Shown here: one piece after another, positions 17,144-26,242 of the stretch
How positions within the stretch are numbered: the first letter of the stretch is position 1
Layout: every line of letters starts with the position of its first letter
Assembly (NCBI RefSeq): GCF_003025555.1
Contig: NZ_PYMH01000009.1
Span: 1-64,000, forward strand
Direction of reading: 5' to 3'
DNA from: Photobacterium lutimaris
GTDB taxonomy: Bacteria; Pseudomonadota; Gammaproteobacteria; Enterobacterales; Vibrionaceae
Length of the DNA: 64,000 bases
Made by a program: the position numbers and the translations under genes
Notes under the pieces: model-generated
Seen by the model: only the letters and a program-made list of their open reading frames with translations
Told to the model about the DNA's origin: nothing
The model's database searches: none

Positions 17144-18496
17144 ATGGAGATTTTGGCGCAGTCCTCTTATCTGATTATTGATGACAGCAACATAATTCAA
17201 ACGACGACCCGAGCGCTGCTGATGAAGCTTGGCGTCCCGATGAACAACATCATTAGTACTGCCAATGCCAAAGGAGCGGTGATCGCATGCAGCAAACGTA
17301 GATTCGATATTTTGCTGATTGATCATAACCTAGGCACAGGCAGCACAGGGTTGCAACTGCTGGAATATCTCCATCACAAAAAACTCATTTCACGCCGTAC
17401 TTTGGTCTTTATCGTGACAGGCGACGACAGCCAAGATGTTTTTTTCGGTTACTCCCAACATGAGCCTGATGGTTATCTTATCAAGCCAATCAGATCGGGG
17501 GACATCATCAAACGAGTTTCGGCTGGCTTACTAAAGCGTGAATACTGCGATACTCTGCAGCAAGCCTATATCAACAAAGGGCTTCCTAGTGTCAAACCTC
17601 TGTTTGCCAAAGCGCCAGAGACTGCTGCATTGAAAAGCGGGATCTTATTTGTGGCCGATCTATTAACCGAGCAACAGCAATACGACGATGCCCAGGCAAT
17701 GCTTGCAGGGCTGCTTCAAGTTCACAACCACCTACCCGCTAAGATAAAGCAAGCCGAAATCCACGTTGTGCAAAAAAACTATAAACAAGCACTGGATCAA
17801 ATTAACCAACTTATCAAAGCCAATCCATTTAATGTCAGTTTGCTTAAGTTAAAAACCACCATCTGCATCCTCACCGAGCAATGGGAAGAGGTTGAAGCAT
17901 CGATCCACCGCCACATTCAGCTGCACAGCGGTAACATCGAACAAACATTAACCTTGATCTGGGTTCACCTTATCCATCAGGAGCAGGACAAAGCAATTCC
18001 CTTGCTGGTCAAAACTGCTCAGCTGCTCCCCCACTCCATGTGGGACACTCCCGGCCGCCGCGGGATGATTCTGTTTGCCGACCTGTTGTCACTACAGCAA
18101 AAGAAAGACAGTAGCGGGTTGGTAAATTGGCGGCTTGATGGCGCTTGGAGCCGGCTTTGTAATGACCCAAAAAGTAAGCTTCGTGGCAAAGGTGCACAAA
18201 AAGCGCTACTGGCTATTCAGGCTCTGATGATAGACCAACCTGAAAAAGCGCAGAGCATACTGGCAGTGATTGAAGAGAATGAAGTTACCGATACCGAAAC
18301 CGTGTTTCTTATTAGCTGGGCCTTTAGCCAACTGGATATGCCCGAGAAGCTCCCCCGGTATCAACAACTGCCTCACAATAACCAGACTCCCGTTAGCGAA
18401 GGGCTCGCCAACCTCCAGCACATCGCCGTGGCTAACTTGGCCAAGCCTAACGCGACAGGTGTGAAAAACGAGATTGTATTAGACGAAACCACATAG
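17144..18496 (+). CDS. Response regulator with receiver domain and TPR-like C-terminus
   Basis: A 450-residue protein. The receiver domain (residues about 6-125) has the acidic pair Asp13-Asp14 in IIDDSN, phospho-acceptor Asp60 in LLIDHN, Thr92 and Lys114 in YLIKPI. The remainder is helical with TPR-like repeats (for example AEIHVVQKNYKQALDQINQL) and no DNA-binding or enzymatic domain, so it probably acts through protein contacts. It lies 50 bases before a hybrid histidine kinase in the same direction; the pair likely forms one signalling pathway. Confidence 0.85.
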   Translation: MEILAQSSYLIIDDSNIIQTTTRALLMKLGVPMNNIISTANAKGAVIACSKRRFDILLIDHNLGTGSTGLQLLEYLHHKKLISRRTLVFIVTGDDSQDVFFGYSQHEPDGYLIKPIRSGDIIKRVSAGLLKREYCDTLQQAYINKGLPSVKPLFAKAPETAALKSGILFVADLLTEQQQYDDAQAMLAGLLQVHNHLPAKIKQAEIHVVQKNYKQALDQINQLIKANPFNVSLLKLKTTICILTEQWEEVEASIHRHIQLHSGNIEQTLTLIWVHLIHQEQDKAIPLLVKTAQLLPHSMWDTPGRRGMILFADLLSLQQKKDSSGLVNWRLDGAWSRLCNDPKSKLRGKGAQKALLAIQALMIDQPEKAQSILAVIEENEVTDTETVFLISWAFSQLDMPEKLPRYQQLPHNNQTPVSEGLANLQHIAVANLAKPNATGVKNEIVLDETT

Positions 18497-18546
18497 CGTG
18501 ACTTACCGGACCACTTTCCGCCAACTTCTTGATAAGGACGTAAAGT

Positions 18547-21500
18547 ATGCGGCCCAATACACTGGCAAGAATTGTTTATCACGCCATCCTCATTATTGCT
18601 TTAGTCTTCACTTCATTAAGCGTGACGGCCAACCAAGCTCCTATTGCAAGTAAAGCAAGCGAAACGAACATCGGTTCTTCGCAGGCACCGCAGGAAGAAA
18701 AACCGCTGGTACGCGTCGGGTTTCCCGGGTTCAACCTGCCCCCCTACATTTATCTCGATCCAGCAATAGCGCAACATATCACGGCCACTGGCTATCAGGC
18801 TGAGCCAGACAGTTACAGCGGATTGCTCATGGATGTGCTCAAGCAGGTCTCGCGCCTTGCTGAATTTAACTATCAGGTCGTGCTCTATCCGACCTTTGAG
18901 GATGTCACCAACGCATTTAAGGCAGGCGAACTTGATTTATTAGCGGGTGTCACAGCAACCTCAAGCCGGCACGTATTTATGTCCTTCAGTGAGCCGATTT
19001 TTTCTCTGCGCCGTGGCGTCGTCACACTGAACAAGCCAATTAACCACTACCAAGAACTCGACAGCGAGATCATCGCTATCGAGCAGGGGTTTGCTCTGCA
19101 AGAGCTATTGCCCTCGATTTTGCCTTGGGCACAATTACGCTCAGTTCCAGATAGTGCCATTGCACTAACCAGCATCTTGGAGAAAGATGCAAAGGGCTAT
19201 ATTGGCGATGCGGTTGTCCTGTCAAACCTCATCAAACAAATCGAAGATAGCCAACTTATCCTATCCATTCTGCCCGACTTGCCGACCAATCATCTCCATT
19301 TTGCCACCCAGAAAGGTAAACACCGGCTACTCAACCGGATTAATTTTGCGCTGCAAGACCTTAGAGAAAGCAGCATCAAGGCGATCTACAATCAGTGGCT
19401 GACCCCCGATCAGCGCAATATGTTTACCCAATACGGGCATCTCAATTTGAACCAAGAAGAAAGGCACTGGCTAAACGCTAACCCGACCATCTCGATTGGC
19501 GTTCACCGTGACTGGGCACCTTATGATTTTATCAGTGAGCAAGCGCATCATTCGGGGCTAACCGCAGACCTACTCAAAATCATCGCCAATGAGCTAGGAG
19601 TGACGTTTGAGGTCATATCAAAATCCTCGTATGCCGATTTGCGTGAAGACTTTGCCAATGGTGATATCATGATGCTATCGGCACTGGCCCAAAATCCCGA
19701 AGACGCCATGCAGATGCATTTCACGGCCCCCTATGTGAACGAGCCTTGGGTTTTATTCGGTAATGCTGACTCCGTATTGTCCCAGCAGCTCAACCGTAGC
19801 AACTCAGATACCGGCATCATCAGCGGTACCGCTGGTGAAAGCTTGCTACCAATACTATGCCAAGGTTGCGAGGCAAAATCCTTCCCGGATCAACAGTCGG
19901 CATTCCAGGCATTGCAAAATGAAACCATCGATCAGGTACTGACTTCGCTACACCACGCTTCACCGCTGCTGCAAAGCGATTACATTGGCCAGTTTAGAAT
20001 GCAGGGGCAGATACAGCAGGAGAACCTGCTTCCGTTACGTTTTGCTGTCAACTATCGCCACCCTATATTGCTGAATATCATCAACAAGGCACTGGCAGCC
20101 ATCCCAGCCAAAGAATACGCACGACTGGAGCACCAGTGGCTGACCTTTGCCTATCAAGAAGGATTAGCCCCATTGGAAGTTGCCAAATGGGCCGGGTTAC
20201 TCTCTACCCTTGGTATCGTGGTAATCGTCAGCATCATTGGCTGGAACCGTAAAATGGCCAAAGAGATCCTGCAGCGAAAAGCCGCCGAGCGCCGGGCAAA
20301 AAAAGCCGAGCAGCGCCTTCAGCACCTCGCTGATAATTTGGATGGTATTGTGCTGCAACATATCCAGCCCAACCCAGCCAAACCGCTACAATTCCAGTTC
20401 ACCTTTGTCAGTGCCAGCATCCGAGATTTGCTGCACGTTTCAGCCAGCCAGCTGTTTCAAGCTCCACAAGTGTTACTCGACAAAATGGCAATTGAAAATA
20501 TCAAAGAGCTGGAGCAAAGCATGCTCAATGCCTGCCAACAAGGCCATTGGGACCATGAACAAGCTATCGACACCCCGGACTCCGCTCCCATGTGGGTACA
20601 GTTCAAAAGCCGAATCACGCCTCACGAAACACATGGGTTCTACTGGAATACCGTCATCACTGACATTTCACTGCTCAAGCAACAGCAACTCGCGCTCGAC
20701 AGCGCCCGACAAAGAGCAGAGAGTGCCACCGAAGCGAAATCCCAGTTTCTGGCCACTATCAGTCATGAAGTGCGCACCCCGATTAGCGGTATTCTCGGTC
20801 TGCTCGAGCTAATGGCAGATCAACCGCTTAACGAGGAAACCAAAAGCTTGCATGGTAGCCTGACCCAATCAGCAAGGAATATGCTACATATCGTCAATGA
20901 CGTGCTGGATTTTTCAAAAATAGAAGCCGGAAAGCTGGAGCTCAGCCCAGCTGAAGTCGAACTGGGTATTGTCCTAGCTCGCATCATCCAGCCCCAGTCA
21001 ATCCATGCTCAGCAAAAGTCATTGGCATTTCACTATTGGCAAGATCCCAAATTGGCACATAGCCATTTCCTCGATGATATTCGCCTGCAGCAGGTTCTGA
21101 ATAACTTCCTCAACAACGCGATTAAATTTACCCAGCAAGGTACTATCTCTCTTGCTGTCGATACCATCGAAACACACCAAGAGAGCACCGGGCAACACAG
21201 CCAAACAGTCAGGTTCAGCGTCAAAGATACCGGCATTGGCATTTCAAGAGAAAAGCAACAGACCCTGTTTCAGCCGTTTGCCCAAGCCGACCAATCCACC
21301 AGCCGCCAGTTTGGCGGTACCGGATTAGGGTTAGCCATCGCCCGCAAGCTCGTTGAGCAGATGAACGGTACTGTTAGTTTGGACAGTGAAGAAGGCAAAG
21401 GCAGCACCTTCAGTGTCACCCTTCCCCTGCCTGTCATTCCTCATCCGCACATTGCTTTACCCCAACCCGGTAAGAATCAGACGGCCGGGGTTTTCGGCTA

Positions 21501-22851
21501 TTTCTTACAACGGGAAGAACTATGCCTATACCTTGAAAACCTTGGGGTTAAGCCGAGCCTGGCGACCCTTGATAACCCATCGACAGTATGCGAAAGAATT
21601 GGTCATTCTCAGCCAGACTTTGCCTTTCTAACCCTGTCACTCTGGCAGCAACTGGTTCGTCCTGAAACCTGGTTTGCCCAGCACGCCCCAGCCACTAGGG
21701 TCATCATCATCAACCAAAATCCCATGTTGTCACCAGAGCCATTGGGTGAACATTGGTGCCTGTCAGTCAACCCGTTATTCCCTGATAACTTGCGTCATGT
21801 TATGACCCAAAGAGTCACGCCACTAGCTCAGCCACCAGAAGATACAGCGGATGGCGGAGTGATTGCAGAAACCCGAGAGCATGCCGAACAAACTGGCCGG
21901 TTAATTTTGGTTGCCGAAGACCACCCCATCAATCAGCAAGTGATCGCCAAACAACTACAAAAAATAGGGGTCGTGGCCGACATCGTTGACAATGGCATTG
22001 AGGCTCTACAGGCCTTGGAACAGCATAGATATGGCTTGCTACTTTCTGATTGTCATATGCCGGAGATGGACGGCTATACACTCGCTGCGACTATTCGTCA
22101 AAAAGAACAGCATGGTCGTGATCTCTATACCCAATTCGAACAATATGATGAGAATGCTGAAGATGCTATGAAGCGCTTAGCCTCAACGGTTGGTATGGCA
22201 ATTGCTCACTCCAGCCTCAAGCAGGGTTTACCGATCATTGCATTGACCGCCAACGCGATTCAAGGTGAAGATGCTCGCTGTTTTTCCACGGGTATGAGTG
22301 ATTTCGTGGTCAAGCCAGTATCGATAGAACAGCTCACCAAGCTGATTGATAAATGGTTACCACCGAAGTGCGAACCCACACCCGCCCCAGATGCAGATAT
22401 ACTGGCCGATGACTTCGGGGCATTGTTTGGTGGTATCACAGCAGCACTGGAAGTAGAACATCCAGATATAGCCGTTGAAGGGGTCAATGCTCAATCTGTC
22501 GATGGCGATAACCCAAGTAGCCCATTCAAGGCTGATCAAAAAAACTCTGGCCTACTCGATATCAATAAACTCATCGAGATGTTCGACGATAAAACACTGG
22601 CAGAACAGTTAATTGCCGAGTTCAAGGCAACGCATCAGCGCGATATGGTCTTGTTGGAGTCAGCACTGACAGCTAAAGATCAACCGCTTGCCGCTGATAT
22701 TGCCCACCGAATGAAGGGGGCGTCCAAAATGCTGGCGTGTGAGGCCCTTGCCGAACCCTTGGCCGATATCGAACGCCATGCCAATTTGGACACTGTCGAC
22801 AAAGCACAGACATCAATTGAAACACTGAGGGCGCTGAGCGAGCAGCTTTAA
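18547..22851 (+). CDS. BvgS-like hybrid sensor histidine kinase with two periplasmic binding domains
   Basis: A 1434-residue protein. A signal segment (1-30) leads into two solute-binding (SBP_bac_3) domains, about 54-290 and 312-535, then a membrane helix near 548-566. A short coiled coil and a PAS-like domain (about 590-710) follow. HisKA has His740 in ATISHEVRTP; the ATPase has NNFLNNAIKF, DTGIGIS and GGTGLGLAIA. After it come a degenerate receiver-like segment (980-1090), a receiver with Asp1168 in LSDCHMPEMDGY and an HPt domain with His1387 in AHRMKGASK. It senses an unknown periplasmic ligand, perhaps an amino acid, and relays phosphate through its own receiver and HPt, plausibly to the upstream protein. 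Confidence 0.92.
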   Translation: MRPNTLARIVYHAILIIALVFTSLSVTANQAPIASKASETNIGSSQAPQEEKPLVRVGFPGFNLPPYIYLDPAIAQHITATGYQAEPDSYSGLLMDVLKQVSRLAEFNYQVVLYPTFEDVTNAFKAGELDLLAGVTATSSRHVFMSFSEPIFSLRRGVVTLNKPINHYQELDSEIIAIEQGFALQELLPSILPWAQLRSVPDSAIALTSILEKDAKGYIGDAVVLSNLIKQIEDSQLILSILPDLPTNHLHFATQKGKHRLLNRINFALQDLRESSIKAIYNQWLTPDQRNMFTQYGHLNLNQEERHWLNANPTISIGVHRDWAPYDFISEQAHHSGLTADLLKIIANELGVTFEVISKSSYADLREDFANGDIMMLSALAQNPEDAMQMHFTAPYVNEPWVLFGNADSVLSQQLNRSNSDTGIISGTAGESLLPILCQGCEAKSFPDQQSAFQALQNETIDQVLTSLHHASPLLQSDYIGQFRMQGQIQQENLLPLRFAVNYRHPILLNIINKALAAIPAKEYARLEHQWLTFAYQEGLAPLEVAKWAGLLSTLGIVVIVSIIGWNRKMAKEILQRKAAERRAKKAEQRLQHLADNLDGIVLQHIQPNPAKPLQFQFTFVSASIRDLLHVSASQLFQAPQVLLDKMAIENIKELEQSMLNACQQGHWDHEQAIDTPDSAPMWVQFKSRITPHETHGFYWNTVITDISLLKQQQLALDSARQRAESATEAKSQFLATISHEVRTPISGILGLLELMADQPLNEETKSLHGSLTQSARNMLHIVNDVLDFSKIEAGKLELSPAEVELGIVLARIIQPQSIHAQQKSLAFHYWQDPKLAHSHFLDDIRLQQVLNNFLNNAIKFTQQGTISLAVDTIETHQESTGQHSQTVRFSVKDTGIGISREKQQTLFQPFAQADQSTSRQFGGTGLGLAIARKLVEQMNGTVSLDSEEGKGSTFSVTLPLPVIPHPHIALPQPGKNQTAGVFGYFLQREELCLYLENLGVKPSLATLDNPSTVCERIGHSQPDFAFLTLSLWQQLVRPETWFAQHAPATRVIIINQNPMLSPEPLGEHWCLSVNPLFPDNLRHVMTQRVTPLAQPPEDTADGGVIAETREHAEQTGRLILVAEDHPINQQVIAKQLQKIGVVADIVDNGIEALQALEQHRYGLLLSDCHMPEMDGYTLAATIRQKEQHGRDLYTQFEQYDENAEDAMKRLASTVGMAIAHSSLKQGLPIIALTANAIQGEDARCFSTGMSDFVVKPVSIEQLTKLIDKWLPPKCEPTPAPDADILADDFGALFGGITAALEVEHPDIAVEGVNAQSVDGDNPSSPFKADQKNSGLLDINKLIEMFDDKTLAEQLIAEFKATHQRDMVLLESALTAKDQPLAADIAHRMKGASKMLACEALAEPLADIERHANLDTVDKAQTSIETLRALSEQL

Positions 22852-22877
22852 TCAATAATATCGAGTTACCTTCATAC

Positions 22878-22916
22878 AAAAACACCCCGGCGATAAACAA
22901 TCCCCGGGGTGTTTTA
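22878..22916. terminator. Terminator after the hybrid kinase gene
   Basis: AAAACACCCCGG and CCGGGGTGTTTT pair around a 13-base loop, ending in a T/A run. It lies between convergent genes and is probably bidirectional. Confidence 0.85.
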
Positions 22917-22979
22917 AAAAAGCGGCCAATAGAGCAAGGCCACAGCCCTCATCTATAAGCCAACTTTTCTCTTGAGCGA

Positions 22980-23321
22980 TTACTCTGCAGATGCTTCGCC
23001 GTCGCGACGCTCAGCCGCTTCTTTAACCAATGGCTGAAGCTCACCTTTCTGGAACATCTCGATGATGATGTCACAGCCGCCAACTAGCTCACCTTCAACC
23101 CATAGCTGAGGGAAAGTAGGCCATTGTGCGTAGGCTGGAAGCTCAGCGCGGATATCAGGGTTTTGCAGGATATCGACGTAAGCAAATTTTTCACCACATC
23201 CCATCAGCGCTTGTGCCGCCTGAGAAGAAAAGCCACAGCTTGGTAGTTTTGGTGAGCCTTTCATGTACAACAGAATAGCGTTTTCAGAAATCTGTTGTTT
23301 AATTTTGTCGATGGTTTCCAT
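22980..23321 (-). CDS. grxD: Monothiol glutaredoxin Grx4 (CGFS type)
   Basis: A 113-residue protein with the monothiol motif CGFS (Cys29 in KLPSCGFSSQ) and the glutathione-binding WPTFPQLWVEGELVGGCDI. Grx4 proteins bind a [2Fe-2S] cluster with glutathione and move clusters, often with BolA partners, linking to iron homeostasis. GAGGAAG precedes the ATG. sodB lies divergently upstream, as in many vibrios. Confidence 0.96.
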   Translation of the reverse strand: METIDKIKQQISENAILLYMKGSPKLPSCGFSSQAAQALMGCGEKFAYVDILQNPDIRAELPAYAQWPTFPQLWVEGELVGGCDIIIEMFQKGELQPLVKEAAERRDGEASAE

Positions 23322-23618
23322 AGCTTCCTCTTACGACTTTGCTTATAAGTTGACTATCACAGACATCATTCTACTTGGTCACGCGCCGGAAAAAAACGCC
23401 TAAAGAAAATAAGGATATTATTTTTCACTTCTTTTTAGCCTCCAGATCTTTTAATAAAGAAAAAACTTGCTAAAATGATTTCACTGTCACAATTTAGACC
23501 AATACCTAGCGGTATAGTAATTCAGTGACAATAGTCAGTTTCAAATAATAAGTTGGCCTTAGCCGACTGGAAGCAATGTCAAGGGAAACGCCCCTTAACC
23601 AAAATGGAGAATCGAGCA

Positions 23619-24203
23619 ATGGCATTCGAACTACCAGCTCTACCTTACGAAAAAAATGCTCTTGAGCCACACATCTCTCAGGAAACTCTTGAGTACCACC
23701 ACGGCAAACACCACAACACTTACGTGGTTAAGCTTAACGGTCTTATCGAAGGTACTGAGCTAGAAGAAAAATCACTAGAAGAAATCGTTAAGACTTCAAC
23801 TGGTGGCGTATTCAACAATGCAGCTCAGATCTGGAACCACACTTTCTACTGGCACTGCCTAGCGCCAAACGCAGGTGGCGAACCAACAGGTGAAGTGGCT
23901 GAAGCTATCAACGCAGCGTTCGGTTCATTCGAAGCGTTCAAAGCAAAATTCACTGATTCAGCAATCAACAACTTCGGTTCTTCTTGGACTTGGCTTGTTA
24001 AGAAAGCTGACGGCTCACTAGACATCGTAAACACGTCTAACGCTGGCACTCCACTAACAGAAGAAGGTGTTACTCCTCTTCTAACTGTTGACCTGTGGGA
24101 ACACGCATACTACATCGACTACCGTAACCTACGTCCAGACTACATGAACGGTTTCTGGGCACTGGTTAACTGGGACTTCGTTGCGAAGAACCTAGCCGCT
24201 TAA
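23619..24203 (+). CDS. sodB: Iron superoxide dismutase
   Basis: A 194-residue cytoplasmic enzyme that converts superoxide to peroxide and oxygen. Metal ligands are His27, His74 in IWNHTFYW, Asp158 and His162 in VDLWEHAYY. Gln70 in AAQIWNH is typical of the iron form. The start at ATG 23619 follows GGAGA; an in-frame ATG at 23553 would add 22 unconserved residues. Codon use is biased to highly expressed forms. In related bacteria sodB mRNA is controlled by Fur and the RyhB small RNA; no such site was identified here. Confidence 0.97.
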   Translation: MAFELPALPYEKNALEPHISQETLEYHHGKHHNTYVVKLNGLIEGTELEEKSLEEIVKTSTGGVFNNAAQIWNHTFYWHCLAPNAGGEPTGEVAEAINAAFGSFEAFKAKFTDSAINNFGSSWTWLVKKADGSLDIVNTSNAGTPLTEEGVTPLLTVDLWEHAYYIDYRNLRPDYMNGFWALVNWDFVAKNLAA

Positions 24204-24253
24204 TCGAGCTAGCTTTCTCCTAATTGAGCTCAACAAGTTGTCTTGATTTTGAT

Positions 24254-24296
24254 AAAAACGCCTGTATGTTCAGAAGAACATACAGGCGTTTTTTTA
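24254..24296 (+). terminator. Terminator after sodB
   Basis: AACGCCTGTATGTTC and GAACATACAGGCGTT pair around AGAA, with A and T runs on both sides. Very strong and bidirectional, serving asd on the other strand as well. Confidence 0.92.
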
Positions 24297-24326
24297 AGCG
24301 CTAACTAGCCGCAAGAAAGTGGCAGT

Positions 24327-25445
24327 TTATTGCTTCTCAGCCAAGATGATACGAAGTGTACGGCGTAATGGCTCAGCAGCCCCCCACAACAACTGATCAC
24401 CAACAGTGAATGCATTGAGGTAGTCATCACCCATCGCCAGTTTGCGCAAACGGCCAACAGGGACAGACAGGGTACCGGTCACTTTGGTTGGGCTCAGTTC
24501 CTGGGCAGTTACATCACGATCATTCGGGATCACTTTCACCCAATCGTTATGTGATGCGATGATTTCCTCCACCTCATCCATTGGCACGGCTTTCTTCAGC
24601 TTCAGGGTCAGTGCCTGACTATGACAGCGCATTGCTCCGATACGGACGCATGTACCATCGATAGGAATAGGGTTGCCATCAAGGCCGAGGATCTTGTTAG
24701 TTTCCACCGACGCTTTCCATTCTTCCTTGCTTTGGCCATTATCACGCTTCACGTCAATCCAAGGGATCAATGAACCCGCTAGCGGTACACCAAACTCTTG
24801 AGACGGGAAGCTATCTGAACGCATGGTTTCAGCCACCTTGCGATCGATATCCAAAATAGACGTAGAAGGATCAGCCAACTCACTGGAAACCGCGTCGTTG
24901 ATCACACCCATTTGACTGATCAGCTCGCGCATATTTTTCGCTCCGGCACCTGATGCCGCCTGATAGGTTTGAGAGGTCATCCACTCAACCAGACCAGCTT
25001 GGTACAAGCCACCGACAGCCATAAGCATTAGGCTCACGGTACAGTTACCACCCGCAAAGGTATTCACACCCTTGTGCAGGCCTTGTTTCATCTGTTCGAA
25101 GTTCACCGGATCAAGGGCGATAATGGAGTCTTCTTTCATGCGCAAGGTTGATGCCGCATCAATCCAATAGCCTTTCCACCCTGCTTGACGTAGTGCTGGG
25201 TACACTTTCTCGGTGTAACTCCCCCCCTGGCAGGTGATAATCGCATCCAACTGCTTTAGGTGCTCAATATCAAACGCATCCTGAAGGACGCCGGCATCCT
25301 TACCAAAATTCGGAGCTGGGATCCCAATTTGGGACGTAGAGAAGAAAACAGGCTCAATAACATTGAAATCACCCTCTTCTACCATACGCTGCATCAGGAC
25401 AGAACCCACCATGCCTCGCCAACCCACTAATCCTACTTTCATCAT
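24327..25445 (-). CDS. asd: Aspartate-semialdehyde dehydrogenase
   Basis: A 372-residue enzyme that reduces aspartyl phosphate to the semialdehyde used for lysine, diaminopimelate, threonine and methionine. The NADP-binding start is GLVGWRGMVGSVLMQRM. The catalytic Cys lies in GGNCTVSL (about residue 136) and the catalytic His in MRCHSQAL (about 275). It matches the E. coli Asd type. Two adjacent ATGs occur; the upstream one is better spaced from GGGAG. An 11-base inverted repeat lies in its leader. Confidence 0.95.
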   Translation of the reverse strand: MMKVGLVGWRGMVGSVLMQRMVEEGDFNVIEPVFFSTSQIGIPAPNFGKDAGVLQDAFDIEHLKQLDAIITCQGGSYTEKVYPALRQAGWKGYWIDAASTLRMKEDSIIALDPVNFEQMKQGLHKGVNTFAGGNCTVSLMLMAVGGLYQAGLVEWMTSQTYQAASGAGAKNMRELISQMGVINDAVSSELADPSTSILDIDRKVAETMRSDSFPSQEFGVPLAGSLIPWIDVKRDNGQSKEEWKASVETNKILGLDGNPIPIDGTCVRIGAMRCHSQALTLKLKKAVPMDEVEEIIASHNDWVKVIPNDRDVTAQELSPTKVTGTLSVPVGRLRKLAMGDDYLNAFTVGDQLLWGAAEPLRRTLRIILAEKQ

Positions 25446-26242
25446 CTACACTACACTCCCTGATCATTGTTCTATCGGTATAACTATCGATGCTTCTGGT
25501 ATGACCATTTAAGTCGAAACAGGCGATAGTTATAACGACAGACAGAACCCCATCTATAGTAATTTCAGCCCTGAAACTCAAGCATAAGTTGCAAAAAACC
25601 TGTAAAAAAAATCACCACACTGTGAACAAAACCAGCAGATAATATTACGTCTTACGGTGTGGAATGATAAATATCCATATTATTTCCGGTGAATTCTCGG
25701 GCTAGAAGACAAGCAAATACCGCCTAAATCACCCCCAAATAGCAAACTAATGAACAAAAACAAGACTAAAAGCTAAATTATCGATTAATCCACCACAAGC
25801 ATTTAGCATTACTTATTTTGATAATTTCGCCACACATTGATAACCTACCATAACTCGATATAGCAAAGCTTAATTCTAGATTACCACCTCAATTGCGGTT
25901 GTATCATCTATCTATTAATGGAATATCACACATGGAAACAATATGAAAAACAGTCAAAAAACATACAGCGCACATATTAAGCACGCCAATTTAACAAAAA
26001 ATCAAAATACAAACGTACTTTTTTAAAGGGTTTTGACTGCATTTTGTATCAGATCACATCTAGAGACATTTTCTATCGTGAGCATGAAATCTATCCGCTA
26101 GAGTAGCAGCAAATGAATGCCAGTACTCTTTAGCTGGCCATTTTGGTCATCAAAATTATTAAAAAATAATCCCTTGGGGCAAAAATACACCGCTCAAAGG
26201 AATAATCATTATTTACAGGCTCGAACTTACAAGGTTAGAAGT
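25446..26242. promoter_or_regulatory. Long divergent intergenic region between asd and the NhaC-type gene
   Basis: About 800 bases, AT-rich, with no credible gene. It holds the asd leader with its inverted repeat (25479-25534) and the leader of the antiporter gene. No lysine-riboswitch core was recognised on either strand. A half-site resembling CRP (TCACA in AGATCACATC near 26050) is seen without a matching partner. Confidence 0.5.
25479..25534 (-). promoter_or_regulatory. asd: Inverted repeat in the asd leader
   Basis: TATAACTATCG and CGATAGTTATA form a perfect 11-base inverted repeat separated by 34 bases, located 34-89 bases upstream of the asd start codon. In the mRNA it would close a stem-loop. 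A regulatory role in amino-acid control is inference. Confidence 0.4.

Noticed and set aside
26035..26065. A CRP site before the NhaC-type gene (TGTATCAGATCACA)
   Set aside because: Only one half-site is good and the spacing is wrong for TGTGA-N6-TCACA.
25446..26242. A lysine riboswitch for asd or for the NhaC-type gene
   Set aside because: Both genes are known to be linked to lysine regulation in some bacteria, but the conserved AGAGGTGC-type core was not found on either strand.
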